The notes beneath the pieces are model-generated. The model ran no database searches. It was not told the origin of the DNA and saw only the letters and a list, made by a program, of their open reading frames with translations. Below, one piece after another: positions 12,838-25,500 of a DNA stretch of 64,000 nucleotides. Within the stretch, counting starts at the first letter, position 1. Each line of letters opens with the position of its first letter. Source of the stretch: Owenia fusiformis (taxonomy: Eukaryota; Annelida; Polychaeta; Sabellida; Oweniidae); the NCBI GenBank assembly GCA_903813345.2, contig CAIIXF020000001.1:28759915-28823914 (forward strand). The letters are read 5' to 3'. The position numbers and the translations under genes were made by a program.

Positions 12838-15800
12838 ATGGAATTTAATGAAGATGATATTAGCATCATAGATGACACTGTTGATGTGGTTAATGATTGG
12901 CCAGCAAGGATAATAAGTGGATCTCAACAATTTCATATGAGAAGTGGCGAAGAATCTGTCAGCCTTGCGTCACTCCATGCACTCCAAACAGCTTATACAG
13001 ATCTGAAGAAACGATACCATACTTTGGAAAAGAAACAATTGCAGACACAACAAGTAGTGAAAAGTTTGCTACAAGATTCAAGAAGTATGGAAATTGTGTC
13101 AAATGGATTCGATGATATAGATTCAGGAAGACCATTACAAAATGGTCATCCTATTCGAATCCGAAGTTCAGGATCTTTAGATCATACTAGAAATGGGATG
13201 GATGAGAATGATGGTAAGCGACACATTGGAGGTGACAATGGGATTAGAAAGCCATATATAGATGGAAATCAAAGAGAGAAAATGCAATGGGAACAAAATG
13301 AAAGGTTAACATCTAATGAACAGTATAAAAAATTAGAAGAGAAAAATAAATTAATGGAAATTGACATGTTGAAATTTAATGATAGGTACAAACAATTGGA
13401 AGAGGAAAATAAACAGTTGCTAATTGAGATTGACACTATGAAAAACAAATTAGAATGCTCAGAAGCAATGAAAAAGGAGGAAGTTAAGGTGTGGAAAGAA
13501 CAATATCAAAAATTAAAGCTGGAATTTGATACACTTTTACAGCAATCAAAAACTGAAGGAAAACTTGATTTTAACGAAGGTAAGTGACAAATTTGAAGTA
13601 ATTTAAATGAAAATTTTGAAGTTACCTCATATTGAGCCCAAATGAATATATTAAGGTTCATTATTATTCAAGTTGGTGCAGTCATTTCATTCCCTTTCAA
13701 ATATCTCAAAATCACACATATATTTTACTATTCATCCATCCTGAACTCGTCAGTAATTTCAACACCTCTATTTTTACAAATAATTCATTTGTAGAAACAA
13801 TACACATTTTTGCAACAGTCCATATACGTTAAATATTTAAAATTTCCCTGCAAGATTCATGTCCCTCAATTCCGACATTTCTAAGGTGATAGCTTGATGC
13901 ATAATTATGGACCAATTCTATTTAGATTCAATGGGTAGCAGTTTCTCTGAGGAGCTGCAAAAAATGCAGGAACAGCTAGTCAAGTGCCAACAAGAGGTCA
14001 GAATGTTGAGAAGATTAGTAGAGGAACAGAAGAATGCGATGCTAGAGGCTATCAAAAGAGAAGAAGACTCACTAAGAGAGAAAAGGAGAAAAGGTTGGTT
14101 ACATGGAAAAGTGCATTTAATATTAAGGTTCATATTATGTAACAATATGTTACATGCATTTATAAATGTTTATGCTTTATACTTGGAATTTATTTTTAGT
14201 TAGTTTTCAGGATTGCTCTCATATAAACATGTGTGGTTGTATTTCAGGTTCCTCTGGTAGAGGTAGTTTAAGTAGTGGGCCTAATAGCCCTGTGCCTGGA
14301 TACATTGCCCCAGGCATTAATGCTTCAATGCCTCCCACCCAAGGAGGTATGGTACCAGGTGGCACAAGACAAAGGAACTCCCAGACTACAATTATAAATC
14401 AAGAACCCCAAACATATCTAGGTGTCCAGGAAAGTGCTGCAACTATACCCGATAGGATAGCTCCAGAGGATGTTGCTAGAGTTGTGAAATGGCCTGGTCA
14501 GGGTCCACAGACTCTTGTATCAAACAAGGACACTGCAAAAGACACACCTTTAAGACAGGATAGTGATGCTGAGATGAAGAAAGCATTAGAAGAAAGTCTT
14601 AAAGTATACAAACAAGAGCAAGAGTTACGGAAGCAAAGACAGTCATTATCTAATGATCCTGGGATGATTACTAAATCAGTTGTCCAGTTAGGAGACTCTT
14701 CAGTCCCTTTAGGATCTAGCCCTAAGGTTTCAATGGTGCCTGGTTCAGTGAGCTATTCAACAAGATCTAGGTTATCTCCCCTTCCTACGGCCCCTTCACA
14801 GACTACACAAATTAATGAATCCCAACCAAGTGTTGAGGAAGTGACAAATGATATTGTAATTAAGGGAGGGAATATGCATGTAACCACCAAAAGAAGTGGG
14901 AGAGGTGCAGGGTTAAACATTCATAGGGATACAATTGCTATTAACCCTAGCATTTCAGATAGTGTGTTTATACATGATGGCTCTGGTGGAGCTCGGAGCA
15001 AGGTTCTGCGCTCTCGAGGTCAATCTGAAGATATAAGACCAATTCATGCCCTTGAAATGATGAAACCAAGGCCTATCAGTTCATCATATGGGGATAGAAT
15101 GGAAATTGAATGTAGAGGCTTGGGGGGTCCTCCCGAGGCTCCTACAAATAGACCTAGATCAAGGGAGCGTGACCATACTGGCAGTGAGGAGCCAATACCT
15201 CAAGGTAATGCAGCCCTTGAGGTACATATAGATGACATAGCTACTGTTGGTGGACTAGAGAGAAGTGAATCACTAGAGGTCCTGAATGTAACTGATGAGG
15301 AGCAAGGTATTAGCCCTGAGAATTGGCATCCCACTGGACCAACTGAGAATGATGAGAGTGAGGGTTCTCCTGTTGACCCAATACCAGCATCACCATTTGG
15401 ACTGAATAATTTATCTGCTTATGTGGACACTAGACATCCTTCCCAGCTCAATCCCAATAGCCCTGTTTCAAACAACAGTACTCGTGTGCCCTCAAATCAA
15501 AGGGCATTGAACATTGAGCGTAATGAGCCCAATGGGGCTAGACCCAGGGGTTATGATAATGCTGGAAATAATGTCAACCTTAATATGGGAGCCAAGGATA
15601 AAATCAGAGAAACAACAAGCCCCTCACGACCTATACTGAATAATAATCCTCTAGTAGAGATGAAAAATATCTCATCTCGGAATATATTTAAAGAAAGTGA
15701 CAGAGATCGCCTCGGAGGAAAAGATGCACGATGTCCTAATTGCAACATGCATTTTTCTTCTATGATGACAAAGGACGATGTTCAGCAACATATGCTAGAG

Positions 15801-15944
15801 TGTAATGGAGACTCTCCTGGAGAGGAGGAAAGAACTTGTCCCATGTGTAATGCTGTTTTCCCATCAGCTGTACCACAAGGGGAGTTTGAGCAGCATGTTA
15901 ATGAACATTTCTCTGTGAATGAAGATTTTGTACACTTGGGATGA
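12838..15944 (+). CDS. TBK1/IKK-epsilon adaptor of the AZI2/TBKBP1 type with UIM and two UBZ-like zinc fingers
   Basis: Coding exons 12838-13579 (exon begins 12832), 13926-14093 and 14248-15944 join in frame to 868 residues. The N-terminus carries the block ESVSLASLHALQTAYTDLKK, close to the ESVASHFAL.TAYEDIKK block of vertebrate AZI2 (NAP1) and TBKBP1 (SINTBAD), followed by coiled coil to about residue 300. Residues 410-422 (DAEMKKALEESLK) match the ubiquitin-interacting-motif consensus with the Ala and Ser in place. A long Ser/Pro/Asn-rich linker follows. The C-terminus has two zinc knuckles: Cys799-Cys802...His818...Cys822, and Cys834-Cys837...His853...His857 in a CPMCNAVFP / EQHVNEHF context, as in the UBZ fingers of TAX1BP1, CALCOCO and TBKBP1. 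A role linking ubiquitinated cargo or receptors to TBK1 is inferred from the family. The start is the first ATG of the first coding exon. The exact orthologue among AZI2, TBKBP1 and TANK is not resolved. Confidence 0.78.
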
Positions 15945-18900
15945 AGTGATATGAAATTACTTATGCCTTTTATGTTGAGCTTTAGCATTTGGCGAGTGAA
16001 AGTGTAATGAGCTTATAGCCTATTAAGTGCTACTGTTTGGATTTGTATGAGCCTTGGCAGTTATCATTTCATTTCAATAGATTTTAACTCACTATGAAAT
16101 ACAAATATGGAACTAGCCTATCATCCGTCCAAAATAACTATAAATGCCCTATAAAGTTTAAACCACTTTGGCTTATTATAGTCTTATCCAAAGTTGATTT
16201 GAAGTGAATCTATTTCAAATAAAATTTTAGTTGTCATGCAAATACATTATTAAGCAATTATTTACACCAACACAGAACATACATCCTAAATTATTTTGTG
16301 TTGAAAAGAAAATTGGGCAAAAATAAGCGACAAAAAGTGCAGAAAATTGGTTCAGAGAAAAAAAGCGTTTTTAAGTTTTAGTTCTCATTGAATCCAATGG
16401 TACATAAATAGCCTATTTAAAACATATAAAAAGTGGTTTTCATCCTAGATAGGCCAACACTATTGCTTTATTTTGGAAGTTTAGCAGTCTTAGAAAATAT
16501 TTGTTTGAAAAAATATAAAGTCTAAAATTACAACATAAAGTAGTATTTCTACCTCATGATGCTCCTCGTGATTTTCTCTTCTAAATATGTATGTTTAACA
16601 ACTGACATGATTAATGAGTGAGTGATCATAGGAATGTATTGGAATTTAAAAGTGAATAAACATTTATTAGTGGGGAATGGGCTACTATTTAAAGTAATTG
16701 TAGTAGTTGTGCTTGTACTTTGAACTTTGAGTCAATGAATCATGTAACATTAGTACAATCCCAAATCTTGATATATATACATGTCTGTAGCCAGGAGGGC
16801 TCAGTAGGGCCAGATTTTACCCATTTCTTCTTAAATGATTTTGGCTAAAATTGGAATATTTTGTTCATATATGTAATTGTTAATTGGCATATATGTGGTC
16901 AAGATAGCATTTTTGAAATCAAACTGCATTTTTTGGCAATATTTTAAGTTTTTATGGGGAATTATATTTTGTTTCAATACATTATTTTATTAAGAGTTGG
17001 GCTAAATGATAAATGAGTTGGTTTAGTACAAATGAATCAATATTTGTAATATTTATTTTGGGGTGGATTTTGAAATTTAGAGGTCATGATGACCTATGAT
17101 AAAGTTTACTTGTTCTTTTTTTATAGATTGCGATAAATTGGCATGTATGAATCAGTGATGAGTGATGTATCAGAGTCAGTCATGACTTAGGGTTGTGGGG
17201 TCTGTCGTGTATATTCTATTCAGAATGCTAAACTTTAGATATTGAGCTGATTAAAGTGTGCCAATGTAATTTTGACAATACACTATTGCATATCATTATT
17301 TCCTTATTAGTTATGTTTGAAATATCCAATTTTTTCCAGACAAATAAAAACTGTCTGAACATTTGCACGTATCAATTTGATTTTTGATTTTACCTTTCCT
17401 AAATGGCACTGACCTTCATACTTAATTTTGTGCAGAACGAACATGTTTTTGCAAGTTTGGCCATTCAACTGACCCAATCTGGTTACTTTCTTTATACACA
17501 ATCTTTTTTAGTTTAATCTAGTTAAAATATAATGACTCAAATACTATACACAATAAAATAATAAATATCAATAAAAGTATTGTCCATCATGTATAAACTA
17601 ATTGTGTTCTGTATTTTGCAAATTAACTATATTACTTTACATCATGCCAGTACAGGTATTTCCCCATGGATCTGCCCCCCTCTTATTTTTGAATATCCCA
17701 CAATCACTAAGTAATCATCTTGTTATTTGCATTGTTTTTAGAAAACAGATGTTCCTTACGGAGAGGGACCATTAACATGCAAATATTTGTGTCTTGAAAA
17801 ATGTTCCTTGTAGAGATGTGTTCCTTTATACAGAGAGATGTTTGTTGGAATAGGTTTTAGTAAACCTCTATTGGCAACAAGAAAATTTCCCTCTTGAAAA
17901 AGAATAGAATTTTGTCTGAATAATACTTTTCCATTTCTTCCTTAATTGATAAAATGCAAAATTCTTGTTGTAATTGTAATTGGTGGAATAAAAACAAACT
18001 CTGCTTTAGTTATAATGTGTACATGTATTTACATTTATTTAGGATAAAATTTATGAATAACTGTACAATATCTACAGTTTATATGTAGTTCAATCAACCT
18101 GTACAATTAAATATATGCAATTAAAATTGGATATAAACATACATGTACATAACATGTTTACAACTATTAATAACATATAGCAAAATCAGGCATATTCTGA
18201 ATGGAGAACATCATACAACAGATAATACAGTAATACATGTAATAGTAACATGTCCATGAAATGTGTGCGTTTATTTCTGCCTAACTGTAACAAAAAATCA
18301 AAAATATAATCCAGTTGGATAATATTGGCCAGAGCCCCCTTCAACAAAGACTTCCATTTTTCCCTACCAAAATATATCTACCACTAAAAGACATAAGCGC
18401 ATAAGGAAAAGGGGATAGTAGATAATAATAGACAATACTTGTTAAATTATGAACATACATGTACTTGTTAAATCATGAATACAAATAATAGTATTGTGAC
18501 ATTATAACAAACTTACATTTATTTATTTGTTCATTCATTGATAGCAAATAACCAAATTGTTATGCTGTTGAAGTTGTAGCCTGTAGCCTCTAGTGACTGT
18601 ATTATGCTGTTAGAATTTTGCAGACTGATTCAATCAGGTTAATGTTTCATCAGTCCAACTCATGGGAAAACCTGTTCTTTAATTTTACAGATGCTGCTAT
18701 TGAGCCAAGAGCTTTCTGACATTATAACAGAAATTACGCTTAATATTAACCATTCCATAAAGATATCCATAAACTGATAGGGGTACATACATATATCAAC
18801 ATCTGATGAGTTGTTACATTTCTTCAGTCTCATTACATAGTTTATAGTTCTAACATTTCTTAATAACTTTTCTTTTTAACTTTTAATATTTTACAGATTA

Positions 18901-19578
18901 CTTCATTGCACTAAATTATTTTTAAAGTGTCAGTATTGACGACAATGGCCCATCTCTGCGAAATGAAGCATTAAAAGATGTGCAACGGCAAGATCATAAT
19001 GGATGCCACGCCCACACATGATTGCATCATAGGTGAAACATGATTTTTAGCCCACAATATTTCCCATTTGAAAAATGACGAGGGCTTAAGTTGTACAATA
19101 TTGTGAGACATATTTGCATACGATGCATCCATTGACAATGTGAAGAAATCGAAATTGGGACCTTTTTGCGATTGCACATTCTTAAGTAGACATTTCCCTG
19201 AGATAGATCTACTTGCAGCATGATCACTTCATAATCTGATAAAAGTTTGATTGTGTCTCCTAATCTACTTCATAACTGTATAGTACACAGCTCTGTTCAT
19301 TCAAACTGCCAGATATGGCCTCATTAAAAAACATCCCAGTTTCCACATATCACGTCTATACGTGCCACTTATAATTTTGTATTCCACATGGCATTTTCTG
19401 TTATCCATTGTCCTATTCCTCTACATTTCTGATTAAACAAATAACAACATCCTTTAAAGTTAGTCTCTCCAAAATCAAACCCATGCAATCCCTTGTACTA
19501 TTAACATATAAGCCACCGTATCATAGTAGTATATCCACTTACAACTGCCTATTGGATAATAATGATATCTATGTATGG
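15945..19578. other. Convergent 3' regions of the adaptor gene and RHEB
   Basis: No coding exon recognised on either strand. AATAAA at 16218-16223 is the first polyadenylation signal after the adaptor stop, and others occur near 16657 and 17570. The RHEB transcript enters from the right on the minus strand, so this interval must contain both 3' UTR ends. The sequence is AT-rich with scattered ACATGTA motifs. Confidence 0.55.
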
Positions 19579-22500
19579 TTATGATATAACACAGCCGCTC
19601 TTTTCAGGAACGTTTCCCTCTGCTTTTTCTATTTCCATTATAATAGCATTGAAAATGTCTGATACACTCTGGAAAACAAGGAACATACATATTAGGTAAA
19701 TTTGAGAAACAGTCATATTGAAACACATGAAGAAGAAACATCATAAACATATGAGACAGACATTGAACAGAGAGAAGAGTTCTATTATATTTCTATCTTG
19801 TAATAGGCTTGATATGAGGTAAGGCTGCAATGGAATAATAAAAGATTTACAGTAAATGTGGTTATACATTTTGTAGGTATTGCCCTCTAAAGTAAGCCCA
19901 AATCAATAAATCATCTAAAATATGCACTTGAATACTTATTTTTGATATATGTAGGTGTTTCTGACAGTTCATATTCAATTAACATTGTACATATTATCGT
20001 TTCCTCTACCTAAAGAAAAACAATGTGGCCTAAATACAAGGCAGTATGTCTCATACATTTTATTCTATTTTAAAGGACAACTGAAATAGCTTTTCTCAAC
20101 TTGCAGCTACAAAAATGCGGTTTTCTCATTTGTAAGCCCAACGTAGAGTTCTTGCGATAGCCATTATAAAATAAATGTTAGATAGCTGCTAACGGTCATA
20201 AATAACGAAACAAAACTAACTGATCAATCAAATTGGCCCCCACGTGATAAGTAACGTCATATACAAAATATAGCTTTGGTTTGTTGGTTCCTTAGTAATC
20301 ACAACGTCACGGCAACCATAGGATTGTAGTGTAAACCAAAACAAAACATTTAGGCATTATGACGTTAAGGGCCACGTGGGGACCAGTGAGAGATCACGTG
20401 GGGGCCAATAACGTCACAACCAATTCGAATATTGCTTATTAAGCAGCTATAACGATCGTTAGAGTGAAATAGTTTTCGCACTACTGATGAGAAAACATGT
20501 CCAAATACATTTATCAAAAAATTATATTGATTCCTGTAGGTTAAAAATACCATTTCATATCTGCTTTAAGGAAAACAAATGTCCATGACTGTTCATAGCA
20601 ATAGAGACTGTTCAATAAACAGGTCACACCTTTTCAGTGTATATAATTCAAGGGTAGGGCAAGTTAAGTAAAGGGCTTAACCACAAATACCACCCACTTT
20701 TAGTCATCATACATACATGCTATAGTAAGATTTATAGGTTTATAGTATATCAACATCAAAAAATGTACTTATGCTTTTAGGTTATGCTGGCTTAGAGTGT
20801 GTGGGTGCTTTTTGTACTAAGCAATCAAAAAAAGTAATCTCAAAATATTCACTTTTATTAGCAGGGGCATAAAACATAAAATATAAGATAAAATAAAAGA
20901 TTTTCCCAAAATGTCAAATGCAACCTTCAATTTGGAGAATTTGACAATGACTGTTCTAATATGGTAACAACAATTTGCAAAATAAGTTGCTCTCTATCTA
21001 TGATTCTCACTTTAACCATTCAACTGACAAAATGTCATAAACTATTCAACTGACATTTATAACAAGTTAAATGTCATTTGGTAACATAATTAGAATCCTA
21101 TGAGTAAATTCTACAGAGTGTGCCAAAAACAACTCCATATTAAAAACTTGATATGAAAAGCAGTTTAGTCTCAGTAAAAACCTAAATCATTTTTCACATT
21201 TTGCTGTATATCATAGTATTGCCCAATATATACCTATTTGAGGTCGAATGCCTCAAAAATTATTAGATTCATACATACATCATTAACATGAATATGATGG
21301 TACTACAGTAAAGTTTTAAATGTTTGGAACTCCTTAAATTAAAAAAATAAGCAATGAAATGACAATATTGCAACAGTATATGAAAAAATAACATGACAGA
21401 GAAGCATCAAAATATAAAACTAAACTACAAAACAAACTAAAATAAACAAAAGTTAGGAAATGTATAAATGTTTCTATTTTTACATATTCTGTTTCAATAC
21501 GGTCCTTTAATTGCTAATTTTTAGATTCAAAGTAGTTCCAAACATTTAAAATTTTTACTGTATATGTAATTTTGAATATAAACAAAACAAATCAATAACC
21601 CAGATATGAGACGAATAGTTGGTATCACTGAAACTCCTACATTACTAAGGAGGAGAAACATTTTCTGTTGATACAATTATTTTGGCCCACCATGTCTTTT
21701 GTGTAATCACTCCTTTTTCAACTTTACAAGGTAATACTTTTCAACGTTCTCAGTTCAAAGTGACATAAAGTACTAGATAAAGGATAAAACTTCCTTAAAT
21801 ACTCTAGTATTTGCTAGTCACATTTATGAAAAAGGTTGAATGAGTTTAAATACAATACCAATGTGAGCTTTAAGAGGGTAAAGGTGTTGGTGTCTTGGCA
21901 ATAACAGGTAAACAACAACAAAACAATAATGTTCTGGAAATGACTCATAATTTTGACAATCTTTATTTTCAAAGAAAACACAATGCTTTCCTTTCACCAT
22001 AAGTACCAGAAAGTGCCAAAAAGGAAAAGTGTAATATATATACAAACAACCAACCAACAAACATTGACAACCAGCCAGCCAGCCATCCAACCAACCAATC
22101 AACCAACCAACCAATAATCCAACCAGTCAAAAGGAAAGCAATATCCAAAACTATGATCTAGATGTAGGTTAGAATGCTATGTATTTTTTAAAAATTTTGC
22201 CATATTATTCACAAGATTTTTACTATACTAGAGCTGTTATATTAGATTAATACTGAAGCTTATCATCTTGATATTTAGAAATGATAGACAAGTTTAAACC
22301 TTGGAGGGTGCAATTATCTTTTTGATATCAAAATATCTTCAGTATGGCAACGAGTTATCTATCATTTTCAAGGGGTTTAACACATACATGTAGCATACAG
22401 TAAATCAATCACATCTATGATCCTTTAAGATTTAATTATAATAAAAAGGAGCAATCTCAAACTGTCAACATGTTTTATATTTATCAAATTAAATCTTTAC

Positions 22501-25500
22501 ATATTTTGATAAGAATCCAACGCTCCTATAGGATAATAGGACATTATCTGAACATTTTACTTCCTTGTATAATGTCAATATACCTTTTGAACAAGGTCGA
22601 GCCACTTTAAGTAAAGTATTATAAATAGTCAAGCAAACCTTTACTTAAACATACGAGTACGTGGACCAATGCATATCTAGTTATATTACATTACATGTAC
22701 ATGATAACTATGCATGCAAAGTTGAACGTAGAATCTATGATCCAGGGTTGGACAATTTCCAAGCAATACATGTACATATTTACAAATAATATATATACAG
22801 TATATAAGATGAATCTTCATCTGAACCTTTATCTAAATACATGATATCCTCATTTGAGCGGCATTTGTGTCCCCAGCTGTGAGAAGATGCAAATTTTCAA
22901 AGAATTCAACAATAAGTATCTATCTTGGTAGTTCTTTTCTCATTCTTGTCAATATTTTCCGAAAACGAGGGACTCTGTATAATGGAGTAATGTACCAACA
23001 GAAAGGCATATTTGTTATGTTTTTAATGCAACAAGTTTGAAGAAAAACGATGCAGTATGAGATTGACAATCCTTGCTGGTAGGTTTAAAATTCAAATTAA
23101 TGGTTTTTGCAGGGCGTAATGAGTTTTGATAAACCTTAAAAGATGAATCCCGTGAATAATATTAATTCATAGCAAGAAGAAATACTTTGATAAACAGTCA
23201 GTATAATGACTACTTGGACCGAACATTAAAAACTCCACCGAGCATAGTAAATCTCCCTGGAGTTGCTAATTACTCACAGATGTCTAATTTGATAAGCATC
23301 GCAGATATATATGCTATTATATGTTGCAAGCTTTACACTGTGATATTACACAATAATATCTAGCCAACCTCATTAAAATTGGAAAAAGGATGTATTATTT
23401 CCAGATCACCTTAGTAACCTGAGGTTTATGATGGAATAAAGCCAGAACTATTGGCCTTTTTAGAAAATAGTCATAACATGTAATGTGGCTAAATAATGAG
23501 ATGAGATGCGAGAGGAAGTACTCATAATTTTCATCATTAAAAATTCGAGTTCAAAATTTCAAAAATGGTGATCACCTTGGTATATTTATTCGGTAGATTC
23601 CTGAAAGAGACCAGGCCACGTTTTATATCAAGAAAAATTAAATATCTTTCCTTATATTGATTATTGAACAGATATTAATTTTTTTACTGGAAACATTTTA
23701 AATAATTGGTATATATTTCTGCCATGTTATAATCAGATATCTCTCAAATTGTTACACTCTCTAGTAGTAGCACCTAGTAGTAGACTAAGTAGCACATTTT
23801 AAGTTGAAAGAGTGTACCTCAATACAAACCAGTTACTAATAAAACTAAATTCCAGAGTTCTATAGATTCAAAAACACTCAATGGCTTGTTTGCTGATTTT
23901 ATTCACAAATGCATATCAATAACTTATTCACTTTGCTCACGCATGCAGCTATCAATATAAACTTGTTGATAAATATAATATCACAACTCATAATCATAGG
24001 ATTTTTATATATTGTAGACTCACACACTGGCCATATGCAACACAGTCATATGCTTTATATTACTAGTATTTACACTTGACAGTGTCTCAAAGCTGTGAAT
24101 TCTTCCTCAATAACATGGAAGGTAGAGTGAAAGATACAGATGATTTCCATTATGCAGGGCTACTAGAATTCCATTTTTCCAAACCGCAGCAGAAAAAGTG
24201 CAGAATTTAGTTTTGCAAAAATTTGCAGAATTATGAATTTCTGTTGATTTTTCACGGAATTCTCGCGGAATTCATACTTTGAGAACATAAATTGAACTGA
24301 AACCTCACCAAGCATTGTTTTAGGTGCTTGTAGATTGTTTTGGCTCACTTTTGTTGCGATTTAAACAGAATAAAATATGGCAGTTTGATTTTGATTTTCA
24401 CACTATTTCGACACAAAATGCTGTGCAAAAATGCTTCGGCATAGCTTTGTTATGTGTTATCTATTATAGGACAGAAGAAAGAGGAGTAATTTTGAAGCCT
24501 TCTTTTATTAATCATCATGATTTCTTGCATGATAACTATATGTATAAACACTTTGGCTCAAAGAGCACTACTGCATTCCTGGGAGAGCCTTGTATAATGA
24601 TGAAGCATACTCACCTTCTCCTGCTATGTAGGATCAGTTCTAGTTATTACTATTAAACATTATGACCCTTGGAATATATACGCCCCTTGGGGTGTCTTTT
24701 TCATGTTATTGATGAAATATTGTATGATGTAATTTTGAATGAATAAATTGAATTGAACTGAATTGAATTATGCTAATCAATATTTAAACACTAAATGTAT
24801 TATATATAACTACCTGATTTTCTTTAGCAGATGTTTCACTAAATGCAGCCTTCCAGGAGTCAGCCAGTTTCTTACCATCTTCTCTACTAATGACCCTGAA
24901 ATTAACAATAACATGGTAAAAGAGGATGTTGGAATAGAATACTACTTTAAAGGGGTAATAATCCCAAGAAAAAAGGATCATTTATCAGAAAAAACCTAAC
25001 CTGGGTATGAAAAATGATCAACAAATGCATTTGTAGATATGTTGGAATAAATTTAACTGAGGCGGGGATAATTGAGAAGATTTGGAAAGAACCTTTCTAA
25101 ATGAGTCTATCTTTCTACCATGGGACAACAATGGTAGAATGTTGATTAGAGTCAAGTACATTCATCAGAATATGAAATGATTTTGATTACTAAATGAAGA
25201 CAGCTTCCATATTGATTGTGAGAAAAATCATATCTATTTGTATAGTACCTGTTGCATATATTATAATGTATTTCAGTAATATGAAGTCATTATAATGTTT
25301 TATTAACACTTTTCCCCATGGTTCATTCTTCGGCATATGAATAAACTGGAAAATCTTCACCAGTAAGTGAAGTTTTGATCTAACAATATTTGAGAAAATT
25401 GAAAAATATATCCAAAGATAAGAATGCATGACATCTTTGAAATGATTAGTGTGTTGTATTCTGTCCTTTATGGTGTTACTTACAAAAGAAAAGGGAAGGA

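Noticed and set aside
21824-22114. Minus-strand WLIGWLDGW repeat frame
   Set aside because: Translation of the CCAA/CCAG microsatellite.
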